Shown here: piece by piece, positions 25,912 to 34,219 of the stretch | How the letters are laid out: every line of letters begins with the position of its first letter | Position numbering within the stretch: position 1 is the first letter of the stretch | Origin: Shinella sp. CPCC 101442 | GTDB taxonomy: Bacteria > Pseudomonadota > Alphaproteobacteria > Rhizobiales > Rhizobiaceae | DNA length: 64,000 nucleotides | Reading direction: 5' to 3' | Assembly: GCF_024704725.1 (NCBI RefSeq) | Contig: NZ_JALIQS010000001.1 | Location: 310,001 to 374,000 of the forward strand | Notes under the pieces: generated by a model | Database searches by the model: none | What the model saw: the letters and a program-made list of their open reading frames with translations, nothing else | Told to the model about the DNA's origin: nothing | Translations under genes and position numbers: made by a program

Positions 25912-26640
25912 TTAGAGATCGACGCTGTTGGGCAGGATGACGAGGTCACGGATCGTGACATTGCGCGGCCGCGTCAGCATGAAGAGCACGGCATCGGCCA
26001 CTTCCTTCGGCTGCATCAGGCTGCCATTTGCCAATGCCTCGTCCATCTTTTCTTTCGGCCAGTCGTCGAGCAGCGCCGTCACCACCGGACCCGGCAGGAC
26101 AGCGCCGACACGCACGCCATGCTGCGCCACCTGACGGCGCGTCGAATGCACGAAGGCCTGCACGGCGAATTTCGAGGCCGTATAGATCGGTTCCCACACG
26201 ACGGGCACGACGCCCGCGATCGAGGAGGTGAACAGGATGTCACCCGTCTTCTTCCCGATCATGTAGGGCAGCACCGCATGGACGGAGCGGAAAGCCGCGT
26301 TGATGTTGAGGTTCAGCATGCGGTCCCAGGCATCCGGGTCGCCTTCCGCCACCGGCCCGCCGATATAGGCGCCGGCATTGGCGTGGAAGATGTCCAGTCC
26401 ACCGGCGATCTCCAGAATGCGCGGGAGCATGCCGGAAACGTCTGACGGCTTGAGGAGGTCGACGACGAGCGGCAGGGCGTTCGGGCCAAGCTCCTTGCAG
26501 AGCTGCTCCAGTCTGTCCTGCGCGCGGTCGACGAGCACTACCTTCGCACCCTCGGTCAGAAGCGTTCTGGCACATTCGAGACCGATGCCGGAGGCGGCAC
26601 CGGTAATGGCGGCGATCTTGCCCTTCATGAGGTCAGCCAT
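25912..26640 (-). CDS. rbtD: Ribitol 2-dehydrogenase (SDR family)
   Basis: A 242-residue short-chain dehydrogenase. The NAD-binding motif is [17 protein letters not shown], the catalytic Tyr-x-x-x-Lys is [11 protein letters not shown], and the Ser is in [13 protein letters not shown]. Long stretches such as [20 protein letters not shown] and the C-terminus [13 protein letters not shown]-like end ([13 protein letters not shown]) match Klebsiella ribitol dehydrogenase as I remember it. The reaction is ribitol plus NAD to D-ribulose. It lies between the ABC permease (26-base gap) and the ribulokinase, giving a complete uptake-and-oxidation route. Confidence 0.93.
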   Translation of the reverse strand: MADLMKGKIAAITGAASGIGLECARTLLTEGAKVVLVDRAQDRLEQLCKELGPNALPLVVDLLKPSDVSGMLPRILEIAGGLDIFHANAGAYIGGPVAEGDPDAWDRMLNLNINAAFRSVHAVLPYMIGKKTGDILFTSSIAGVVPVVWEPIYTASKFAVQAFVHSTRRQVAQHGVRVGAVLPGPVVTALLDDWPKEKMDEALANGSLMQPKEVADAVLFMLTRPRNVTIRDLVILPNSVDL

Positions 26641-26666
26641 AGTTTAAAACTCCATTTCAGTATTCG

Positions 26667-27911
26667 TTAGGCGCGGCCGTGGCTGACGCGCGAGCGACGG
26701 GCGAGCGAGTCGACGATGACAGCGATGGCGAGAACGCCGCCTGTTATCATGTAGCGCAGCGAGGACGACAGGTTGAGCAGCGTCAGGCCGTTCGAAATCG
26801 CCTGGATGACGATGATGCCCAGCAGGGCCGAATAGGCGCTGCCACGCCCACCGAAGAGGCTGGTGCCGCCGATGACGGCAGCCGCGATCGCGTTGAGATT
26901 GACGTCGCCCGTGCCGGCCTGCTGGCTCGACGAGGCCAGACGCGAGGCGGAGAGGATGCCGCCGAGGGCCGCGAGCGTCGAGCAGAGCATGAAGGCGCTC
27001 ATATAGATGCGGCGCACATTGATGCCCGAGCGGCGCGCCGCCTCCTTGTTGCCGCCGACGGCGAACATCGAGCGGCCCCACTTCGTGCGTGTCAGCGCAT
27101 AGTTGAGGACGACGGCAAGCGCGATGAAAAGGGCAAACATCCACGGCATGCCGCGGCCGAGATTGAGGTAGAAGACTGCAGCTTCCAGCGCGACCGTCAG
27201 CACGACGGCCTTGAGGATCAGCGCCCGCATCGGCTGCGCCGACAGATTGGCGGCAAGGCGCTGGCTGCGGGTGCGAAGACCGCGACCGATCATAACGAGA
27301 CCCGGCGCAAGCGCAAGCGTATGGGACAGCCAGTCGGGCATGATGAGGATCTGGCCGAAGCGCACGAGCGAGGAAGCATAGGGCAGGTTGATGGAGCCGG
27401 TCGGGCCGAGAATGTAGAGCTGCATGCCGAGCAGCGCGAGCAGACCGGCAAGCGTGGCGACGAAGCTCGGCATGCCCAGGCGATTGTAGAGCGTCGCATA
27501 GAGCAGGCCGACGCCTGCACCGACGACGAGGGCGGCAAGGATGGCGCCGACGATCGGCCAGCCCTGATTGACCCAGAGCACGCCGACCATGGCCGACGCC
27601 AGCCCGCTCATCGAGCCGACCGAGAGGTCGATTTCGCCGAGCACCAGCACGCAGACGATACCGAGCGAGATCACGCCCACCGTCGCGCAGTCGAAGAGCA
27701 GGTTCACGAGGTTGTTCGGCGCGAGGAAAATCGGGTTCAGCGCGGAAAAGACGATGGAGATGACGACGAGACCGACGGCGACCGGCAGCATGCCGAGGTC
27801 ACCGGAGCGCACGCGGTCGACGAAGCCTCGGGCCATGGCGGCAAAGCTGTCATCGTGGCGCACGCGTTCGTCGCTGCGGTCCAGTGTCGGCTGGGACGGA
27901 TTCTGGCTCAT
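26667..27911 (-). CDS. Sugar/polyol ABC transporter permease (XylH-like)
   Basis: A 414-residue CUT2-type permease with about ten or more hydrophobic segments. The EIDLSVGSMSGL motif, NYALTRTKWGRSMFAVGGN and AAAVIGGTSLFGGRGS are diagnostic of the RbsC/XylH family. XylH-like proteins are longer than RbsC, as here. It overlaps the ATPase gene by 4 bases. With the adjacent ribitol dehydrogenase, the likely cargo is ribitol. Confidence 0.9.
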   Translation of the reverse strand: MSQNPSQPTLDRSDERVRHDDSFAAMARGFVDRVRSGDLGMLPVAVGLVVISIVFSALNPIFLAPNNLVNLLFDCATVGVISLGIVCVLVLGEIDLSVGSMSGLASAMVGVLWVNQGWPIVGAILAALVVGAGVGLLYATLYNRLGMPSFVATLAGLLALLGMQLYILGPTGSINLPYASSLVRFGQILIMPDWLSHTLALAPGLVMIGRGLRTRSQRLAANLSAQPMRALILKAVVLTVALEAAVFYLNLGRGMPWMFALFIALAVVLNYALTRTKWGRSMFAVGGNKEAARRSGINVRRIYMSAFMLCSTLAALGGILSASRLASSSQQAGTGDVNLNAIAAAVIGGTSLFGGRGSAYSALLGIIVIQAISNGLTLLNLSSSLRYMITGGVLAIAVIVDSLARRSRVSHGRA

Positions 27912-28726
27912 GCTGCTCCCCCATGATGTTCGTGTGCTTCACCGGCCTTGCGGTCGGCGCGGCGCGAGACGGAATTGTCCGTGGCGCCCGTTATGGCGGA
28001 AACGAGTTCCTGGTTGGACGAGTCGGGTGTGAAGATGCCGTTGTTCTTCCCGAGCCGGAGCACGACGATACGGTCGGCAACGGCGCGCACGTCTTCCATG
28101 TTGTGGCTGATGATGATGACGCCGAGGCCACGGTCGCGCACACGCTCGATGAGGTTCAACACCTCGGCCGTCTGCGCGACGCCAAGGGCGGCGGTCGGCT
28201 CGTCCAGCATGATCAGCTTCGGATTGAGCAGCAGCGAACGGGCGATGGCGACCGTCTGCCGCTGGCCGCCGGACAGCGAGGCGATGGGTTCGCGGACGGA
28301 GGGAATGCGTGCGGCAAGCTCGCGCAGCAGCGTCCAGGCACGCACTTCCATGGCAACCTCGTCGAGCGCCCAGGGCGACATTTCGTGGCCGAGGAAGAGG
28401 TTCGCGACGACGTCCAGGTTTTCACAAAGCGCAAGGTCCTGGAAGACCGTGGCGATACCGAGGTCCAGCGCCTTGGCGGGGCTGTCGAGCGCCACCTGCT
28501 GGCCGCAGAATTCGATGGTACCGGAGGACGGCTGGTGCACGCCGGCGAGCACCTTGACCAGCGTCGACTTACCGGCGCCGTTGTCGCCGACAAGGGCAAC
28601 GACCTCACCGGCCTTCACATCGAGTTCGATATCCGTCAGCGCGGATACGGCCCCGAAATTCTTGGAAACGCCGCTGAGACGCAGCACCGATTGCCCCTTG
28701 GGCGGAAGACTTTGCGTGGCTGTCAT
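27908..28726 (-). CDS. Sugar/polyol ABC transporter ATPase, single nucleotide-binding domain
   Basis: A 272-residue ATPase with Walker A GDNGAGKST, signature LSGGQRQ, Walker B LIMLDEPTAALG and H-loop IISHNMEDVRAVAD. It resembles the N-terminal half of RbsA/XylG but has only one nucleotide-binding domain, as FrcA of rhizobial fructose transporters does. It would act as a homodimer. The ATG at 28726 was chosen over a longer frame that runs into the preceding gene. It is separated from the binding-protein gene by a 68-base gap with a strong hairpin. Confidence 0.9.
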   Translation of the reverse strand: MTATQSLPPKGQSVLRLSGVSKNFGAVSALTDIELDVKAGEVVALVGDNGAGKSTLVKVLAGVHQPSSGTIEFCGQQVALDSPAKALDLGIATVFQDLALCENLDVVANLFLGHEMSPWALDEVAMEVRAWTLLRELAARIPSVREPIASLSGGQRQTVAIARSLLLNPKLIMLDEPTAALGVAQTAEVLNLIERVRDRGLGVIIISHNMEDVRAVADRIVVLRLGKNNGIFTPDSSNQELVSAITGATDNSVSRRADRKAGEAHEHHGGAA

Positions 28727-28754
28727 GCCCCTGCACCTTTCAACGGACCGGAAT

Positions 28755-28781
28755 GTCCGGCCGCGAACAACGCGGCCGGAC
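28755..28781 (-). repeat. Intercistronic GC hairpin after the ribitol binding-protein gene
   Basis: GTCCGGCCGCG (28755-28765) and CGCGGCCGGAC (28771-28781) form a perfect 11-bp stem with loop AACAA. No T-run follows, so it should stabilise the binding-protein message or cause partial termination rather than end transcription. Confidence 0.75.
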
Positions 28782-28794
28782 ACGATGGGCTGGA

Positions 28795-29841
28795 TTAGTT
28801 GATGATGCCGAGTTTGCGGCAACCTTCAACATATTCGCCGGTGCAGACTTCTTCAGGCTTGTTGATGCCCTTGTCGAAGATTTCGGCCTTGATGTTTTCA
28901 GCCGTCACGACAGCCGGAACGAACAGCTGCGAAGGCGTTTCGTAGAGCTTGTGGGTGGCTTCCGGGGTCTCGCCCTTGAGCAGCTTGACGGCGATGCCGG
29001 CCGCGGCGGCAGCCACGATTTCCGACGGCTTGGAGATCGTGTTGTACTGGTCGCCCGAGATGATGAGCTGCAGCGCCGCGATCGTCGCGTCGTTGCCGGT
29101 CACCGGCGGCATTTCCTTGACGCCGGCCGCCTTCAGCGCCGCAATCGCGCCGCCGCCCGTACCGTCGTTGGCAGCCACGATGCCCTTGATCTCGTCGCCG
29201 AAGCGGGTGATCTGGCCGGCGGCCCATTCCTGTGCCTTCGGCGGCGCCCAATCCGGCGTGTCGAACTCGGCGAGCGTCTTGTAGGGCGAAGCGGAGAGCG
29301 CCTCATGGATACCGTCGCGGATGAGGCCGGCGGCCGCATCGGTCGGCGAACCGTTGATCTGGAGCACGCCGGCGCCATCGGCGACGCCCTTGGCCTTCAG
29401 ATGCTCGACCAGCGACTGCGCGATGGCCTTGCCGATCCCCTGGTTGTCGAAGGAGACGTAGTAGTCGGCCGGCTTGGCGGGGATCGGACGGTCATAGGCG
29501 ATGACCTTGACGTCCTGCGACTGGGCGATTTCGACGAGTGCGGCGGCAGCGGCAGAATCGACCGGGTCGAGCACGATGACCTTGGCGCCCTGCGCGATCA
29601 CCGAGTTGAACTGCTGCTGCTGGAGCGCCACATCGGCATTGGCGTTCTGGTAGATCACCGTGCAGGTCGCGCAGAGCTTTTCCATTTCAGCCTTGAAGCC
29701 GGGATAGTCGTGCTGCTCATAGCGGGTCGAGGCCTGGTCAGGCATCAGGAAGGCGACGGTCGCGTTTTCCTGGGCGAAAGCGGCGCTGCCGAGCGACAGG
29801 ACGAGGCCGGTCGATGCGAGCAGAGTGGTAAGCGTCTTCAT
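28795..29841 (-). CDS. Periplasmic sugar/polyol-binding protein (XylF-like)
   Basis: A 348-residue family 1 type-I periplasmic binding protein. The signal peptide covers about 23 residues (MKTLTTLLASTGLVLSLGSA, cleavage after AFA). The mature part starts QENATVAFLMPDQASTRYEQ and contains VIVLDPVDSAAAAALVE and YYVSFDNQGIGKAIAQSL, typical of XylF/RbsB-type proteins. Cysteines in EKLCATCTV and in the last 20 residues may form disulfides. A GGAGG ribosome site precedes the ATG. It is the promoter-proximal gene of the ribitol operon and faces the LacI-type regulator gene. Confidence 0.9.
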   Translation of the reverse strand: MKTLTTLLASTGLVLSLGSAAFAQENATVAFLMPDQASTRYEQHDYPGFKAEMEKLCATCTVIYQNANADVALQQQQFNSVIAQGAKVIVLDPVDSAAAAALVEIAQSQDVKVIAYDRPIPAKPADYYVSFDNQGIGKAIAQSLVEHLKAKGVADGAGVLQINGSPTDAAAGLIRDGIHEALSASPYKTLAEFDTPDWAPPKAQEWAAGQITRFGDEIKGIVAANDGTGGGAIAALKAAGVKEMPPVTGNDATIAALQLIISGDQYNTISKPSEIVAAAAAGIAVKLLKGETPEATHKLYETPSQLFVPAVVTAENIKAEIFDKGINKPEEVCTGEYVEGCRKLGIIN

Positions 29842-30027
29842 TGGGTTCCTCCACGGTTGATTTTCAGTTCATTCGCCGGCGACCTCAAGCCGCCAAGGGC
29901 GACAGGACCGACGCACACCGCACGCCAGAAGCGCGCGGATCATCCTTCGTCGCAGCGGTGCCGCAACGTCCGGTTCGTCGATGCTCCGTCTGACTCCTCC
30001 CTTGGGTCAGCCTTGCTGTTCAGGCAA

Positions 30028-30041
30028 CTTCATCGATGAAG
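30028..30041. promoter_or_regulatory. LacI-family operator, site 1
   Basis: CTTCATCGATGAAG is a perfect 14-bp palindrome with a central CG, as LacI/GalR-family operators have. It lies in the 280-base region between the ribitol binding-protein gene and the divergent LacI-type gene. Its right half (ATCGATGAAGCA) is repeated exactly in site 2. Confidence 0.75.
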
Positions 30042-30046
30042 CACAT

Positions 30047-30066
30047 TTGCTCAATCGATGAAGCAA
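30047..30066. promoter_or_regulatory. LacI-family operator, site 2
   Basis: TTGCTCAATCGATGAAGCAA is a 20-bp near-palindrome (two mismatched pairs) centred at 30056.5. The centre is 22 bases, about two helical turns, from that of site 1. Two sites on one DNA face suggest cooperative repression of both divergent promoters by the adjacent regulator. Confidence 0.72.
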
Positions 30067-30121
30067 GAATTGTCACCAAACGCTAATGGTGTCAAGGTGG
30101 CTTTCGAAACGGAGATGGCAT

Positions 30122-31141
30122 GTGAATCGGACGACGCCCGCGAAAAGGACGACCATCTATGATCTGGCAGAGCTGGCGGGCACATCCGCGAGTGCCGTCA
30201 GCGCCGTTCTCAACGGCAACTGGAAGAAGCGGCGCATCAGCGCAAAGCTTGCCGAAAAGATCACGAAGCTGGCCGAGGAACAGGGCTATGCGCTCAACAT
30301 GCAGGCCAGCGTGCTGCGTCGCGAGCGGTCGAAAATCATCGGCATGATCGTGCCGAAATACGACAACCGCTATTTCGGCTCGATCGTCGAGCAGTTCGAG
30401 GCGCTCGCCCGCGCGCGCGGCCTCTTCCCGATCATCACCTGCACGATGCGCGATCCCGCACTGGAACTGGAAGCGGCGCGTGCCATGCTGTCCTATCAGG
30501 TCGACTGCCTGGTTGCGACCGGCGCCACGGACCCCGACCGTGTCATGGACCTGTGCGCCGCCGCGGGCGTGCGCACCATCAATCTCGACCTTCCCGGCTC
30601 CCGCGCCCCGTCCGTCATCTCCGACAATTATGGCGGGGCGCTGGAGCTGACGCGCCGGGTGCTTGCCAATTGCGAGCGGGAATACGGCGCGAAGGCCCCT
30701 CTCCTCTTCATCGGCGGCCGCGGCACGGACCACAACACGATGGAGCGCGTGCGCGGTTTCCGCGACGCTCATGCGGAAGCCGGCGTTCCGGTAGACGAGG
30801 CGCTGGTACAGACCTGCGGCTACGCCCCGGAAAAGGCGGAAAATGCCATGAGGCAACTCGCCGAGCGGACCAGTAACCTGCCGCGCGGCATGTTCGTCAA
30901 CTCGACGATTTCACTGGAAGGCGTGATGCGCTGGATCCGCCGCTCCGGTCACTATGCCGAGCGCATGCCGCATCTCGGCTGCTTCGACTGGGATCCCTTC
31001 GTCGCCATGCTCGGCGACCATATCGAGATGGTGCGGCAGGACGTGCCGAAAATGCTGGAGGCCGTCTTCGGCATCATCGATTCGGGTGCGACGGACATCA
31101 CCGTGGTGCAGGTACCGCCGATCATGGAAAAGATCGGCTGA
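30122..31141 (+). CDS. LacI-family transcriptional regulator of the ribitol operon
   Basis: A 339-residue LacI/GalR-type repressor. The DNA-binding domain reads TTIYDLAELAGTSASAVSAV, then the hinge region, then a periplasmic-binding-like domain (KIIGMIVPKYDNRYFGSIVE). The GTG at 30122 has GGAGA at 30111-30115. It is divergent from the ribitol operon, and the two palindromes between them fit its binding. The inducer is probably ribitol or D-ribulose. Its 3' end lies 50 bases from the end of the convergent kdpD gene. Confidence 0.9.
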   Translation: MNRTTPAKRTTIYDLAELAGTSASAVSAVLNGNWKKRRISAKLAEKITKLAEEQGYALNMQASVLRRERSKIIGMIVPKYDNRYFGSIVEQFEALARARGLFPIITCTMRDPALELEAARAMLSYQVDCLVATGATDPDRVMDLCAAAGVRTINLDLPGSRAPSVISDNYGGALELTRRVLANCEREYGAKAPLLFIGGRGTDHNTMERVRGFRDAHAEAGVPVDEALVQTCGYAPEKAENAMRQLAERTSNLPRGMFVNSTISLEGVMRWIRRSGHYAERMPHLGCFDWDPFVAMLGDHIEMVRQDVPKMLEAVFGIIDSGATDITVVQVPPIMEKIG

Positions 31142-31191
31142 ACCGCTGCCCGCCGGCACCCCAGCCCCCTATCCACGGACGCGCTCGCTGC

Positions 31192-33897
31192 TCATTTTGC
31201 CTTGCCGGCCTTTGCGACCTCGCCCGCCGGAAAACGGATGACGACACGCGTGCCGCGCTTCTTCACGGCCGGGCTTTCGGCGTGGACCTTGCCGCCCATC
31301 GCCTCGACGAAGCCGCGGGCGATGGAGAGGCCGAGACCCGTGCCGGGCGTTCGGCCATCCGGCTTGCCACGTCGGTAGAACTTGTCAAAGATGCGGTCGA
31401 TTTCGGTGGGCGCAATGCCCTTGCCGAGATCGGTGACGGAGATCAGCACGTCCTGCCCGTCGCGCCGCGCATAGACATTGACCGGCTCCTCGCCGCCGAA
31501 TTTCACGGCATTGTCGAGCAGATTGAAGAGCACCTGGCCGAGCAGCACCGCATCACCCTCGATCAACGGGAGATCCGGCGCGATACCCATTTCGATCGTC
31601 GTCCCCGGAAAATATTTTCGCGCGCGCTCGACAGCCGCGTGAACAACGTCGGAGACGTCAAGACCGTCGCTTCTTGGTTTCAGCGTTCCTGCCTCGATCC
31701 GCGTCATGTCGAGCAGATTGGAGACGAAGAGGCTCATGCGGCCTCCCTCCTCCTCGATGGACAGAAGAAGATCGTCGCGGCTCCCGGGCTCCATCTCGCC
31801 GTCGGCCTGACGAAGGCTGGCGGCGGCGCCCATGATGGTGGAAAGCGGCGTGCGCAGGTCGTTGGAGATCGACGACAGCAAGGCTTCGCGATAGCGTTCG
31901 CCCTCCAGCCGCGCCGCCTGCCGCACGCTTTCCTCCGACAGCCGCGCGCGGTCGAGCGCAATGGCCGTCAGGTCGAGAATGGCCGAAAGCGCGCGCTCCG
32001 CATTCGGCCCCAATTGCTCCTCGCTCAGTTGGACCCCACAAACGCCGACGAGGCCATGCGGCCCCATCAGCGGGCGGAACTCGAAACGGCTGTTTGGCAG
32101 CGTGCCGGTTCCCGCGCCCGCCACTTCCTGCTTGTCGCGCGTCCATCGCGCGGCCGTGAAGTCGGTGACATCGAGTTCGGTATCCGGCGGCCAGACGGCA
32201 GCGACCTTGAGATCGCCCTTGTCGGGCACGAGCAGAACGATATTGCGCTTGAGGCTGGCCTGGAGATGGGAGACCGCAAGCCAGATCGCATCGTCGGCCT
32301 TGTCCGCCGTCGAGAGTTTTCGCGAGAACTCGTAGAGCGATTGCAACGCGGTGGCGCGCACGCGGGCGACTTCCGCCTGTTCCTTGATGCGCGAGGCAAA
32401 ACCGCCGGCAATGATCGCCACCGACAGGAAGACGACCAGCGCAAACACCTCATGCGGCGCCGTTATCGTGAAGGTATGCAGCGGATCGATGAAAAGAAAG
32501 TTGTAGGCGAGCGCCGAAAGAACCGCCGAAATGAAAGCCGAGACATAGCCGCCCAGCACCGCGGAGCCGAGAACGGCGAGCAGGAAGAGCAGCGAAATGT
32601 TCGGCAGCTCCGCGAAGACGAAGACCAGCTTGCCGGCGATTGCGGTCGCACCGGTGAGCGCTGCGGCAATCAGCGCCGATTGCCTGTAGGAGGCGATACC
32701 CGGCAGCGCGAAGCGCGCCGGCGCGGGCGGCTTTTCCTTCTTTTCGGGCGTCACGAAATAGACGCCGAGACCGGCGGCCTTGCGCGACAGCGCATCGGGC
32801 AGCGACGGCAGGAAGAATTTGCGCCAGCCGCGGTTGCGCCGCGCGCCGATCACGACCTGCGTCGCATGTTCACGGCGGGCGAGTTTCAGGATTTCCTCGA
32901 CGAAATCGTTGCCGACCACCCGGCGCGTCTCCGCCCCGAGTTGTTCGGCGAGCCGGAACAGTGCTTCCATGCGCTGCAACTGCTCGGTCGTCTCCGCGTC
33001 CCGGTCGGCGCGTTGAATGGAGACGACGATCCAGGGTGCGTTGAGGCCCGAGGCGAGACGGCTTGCCGCGCGCAGCACCTTTTCCGAGAGATCGTCCGGC
33101 CCGATGCAGACGAGAAGCCGCTCGCCACTCGCCCAGGGGCCTTCGATGGCGTTCTGCTTGAGATAATCGACCACCTGCTCATCCACCCGGTCGGCGGTGC
33201 GGCGAAGAGCAAGCTCGCGCAACGCCGTCAGGTTGCCGAGGCGGAAGAAGCGATCGACGGCACGGCTGGCGCTCTCGGGCAGGTAGACCTTGCCCTCCTT
33301 CAGGCGATCGATCAGTTCGGTCGGCGCCAGGTCGATGAGCAGGACCTCGTCAGCCTTCTTCAGCACCACGTCGGGAACGCGTTCGCGCACCGTTACCCCG
33401 GTGATCTGCGCCACGACATCGGACAGACTTTCAAGATGCTGGATGTTGAGCGCGGTCCAGACGTCGATGCCCGCCGCGATCAGCTCTTCGATATCCTGGT
33501 AGCGCTTCGGGTGGCGGCTACCTTCCGGATTGGAATGGGCGAGTTCGTCTACGAGTATGATTTTCGGACGCCGGGTGAGCGCACCGTCGAGGTCGAACTC
33601 CTCCAGCACCCTGCCGCGATGTTCGACGGACGCGCGTGGCAGCACTTCCAGGCCACCGATGAGAGCGGCCGTCTCGCCGCGCCCGTGGGTTTCCACGAGA
33701 CCGACGACGACATCCACGCCCTCGGCCTTCAGGCGCCCGGCGCGCGTCAGCATGGCGTAGGTCTTGCCCACACCCGGCGCGGCCCCCAGGAAAACGGTCA
33801 GCTTGCCCCTGCGGTCTTTCTCCGCCAGGGCAAGCAATGCATCGGGGTCGGGCCTAAGGCCGTCGTCGCGCTCGTTGTCCGTCATTCTCACTCTCAT
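31192..33897 (-). CDS. kdpD: KdpD-like osmosensitive potassium sensor kinase lacking the phosphoacceptor His
   Basis: A 901-residue KdpD protein. Domains in order: N-terminal KdpD domain (about 30-240) with Walker A FLGAAPGVGKTYAM and DELAHSNPEGSRHPKRYQD; a universal-stress-like domain (about 255-380); four membrane segments (about 400-505); a GAF region; the dimerisation/phosphoacceptor region; and a C-terminal ATPase with LFNLLDNAVKFG, VTDLGKGIAP and TGLGLSIARGFVEAMGG. The H-box reads SSISNDLRTPLSTIMG: the invariant His is Asn679 (codon at 31861-31863, AAC where CAC would encode His). No kdpE or kdpFABC gene is adjacent. The start could also be the ATG at 33885. Confidence 0.9.
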   Translation of the reverse strand: MRVRMTDNERDDGLRPDPDALLALAEKDRRGKLTVFLGAAPGVGKTYAMLTRAGRLKAEGVDVVVGLVETHGRGETAALIGGLEVLPRASVEHRGRVLEEFDLDGALTRRPKIILVDELAHSNPEGSRHPKRYQDIEELIAAGIDVWTALNIQHLESLSDVVAQITGVTVRERVPDVVLKKADEVLLIDLAPTELIDRLKEGKVYLPESASRAVDRFFRLGNLTALRELALRRTADRVDEQVVDYLKQNAIEGPWASGERLLVCIGPDDLSEKVLRAASRLASGLNAPWIVVSIQRADRDAETTEQLQRMEALFRLAEQLGAETRRVVGNDFVEEILKLARREHATQVVIGARRNRGWRKFFLPSLPDALSRKAAGLGVYFVTPEKKEKPPAPARFALPGIASYRQSALIAAALTGATAIAGKLVFVFAELPNISLLFLLAVLGSAVLGGYVSAFISAVLSALAYNFLFIDPLHTFTITAPHEVFALVVFLSVAIIAGGFASRIKEQAEVARVRATALQSLYEFSRKLSTADKADDAIWLAVSHLQASLKRNIVLLVPDKGDLKVAAVWPPDTELDVTDFTAARWTRDKQEVAGAGTGTLPNSRFEFRPLMGPHGLVGVCGVQLSEEQLGPNAERALSAILDLTAIALDRARLSEESVRQAARLEGERYREALLSSISNDLRTPLSTIMGAAASLRQADGEMEPGSRDDLLLSIEEEGGRMSLFVSNLLDMTRIEAGTLKPRSDGLDVSDVVHAAVERARKYFPGTTIEMGIAPDLPLIEGDAVLLGQVLFNLLDNAVKFGGEEPVNVYARRDGQDVLISVTDLGKGIAPTEIDRIFDKFYRRGKPDGRTPGTGLGLSIARGFVEAMGGKVHAESPAVKKRGTRVVIRFPAGEVAKAGKAK

Positions 33898-34219
33898 GGT
33901 CCGCGCGCATCGGGCGCGAGGTTCAGCCTGAACATGTTCACCCGCCGTTGGCCGATGAATCCGAAAAACGGCTTTCTATACGATTTTCGTTACGGTTCGC
34001 TATCTCCGTTTCCGCAGGGCCCCTCGCCTTTGCGACCCGCACCGTCTGCGGACGCGCAAATGGCTATGGAACGTGCAGGCCGGCGCAGAATGCTGCAGCA
34101 GCAATACAAGCATTAAAGCTGATCGTGGAGGGGGCTCGGTGAGGAATAGGTGCAGGCGGCGGCCTGCCGATCAGACCGGGCCGATGGCGACCGCGCCCCG
34201 TTCACCCACGCGTGCGGGA
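33898..34219. other. Intergenic region, no gene recognised
   Basis: These 322 bases lie between the start of kdpD and the end of xdhC, both on the minus strand. They should carry the kdpD promoter. No convincing reading frame with a ribosome site, no strong terminator hairpin and no known RNA element was found by eye. The part near 33955-34010 is relatively AT-rich and is the likeliest promoter site. Confidence 0.5.

Noticed and set aside
31282-34116. Very long open frame on the plus strand opposite kdpD
   Set aside because: It mirrors the reverse complement of a clear KdpD gene, has Arg/His-rich low-complexity composition, and matches no family. It is a by-product of high GC content.
33948-34142. 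Short plus-strand frame (64 codons from TTG) in the kdpD-xdhC gap
   Set aside because: No ribosome site, a rare start codon and no family resemblance; the gap is annotated as non-coding.
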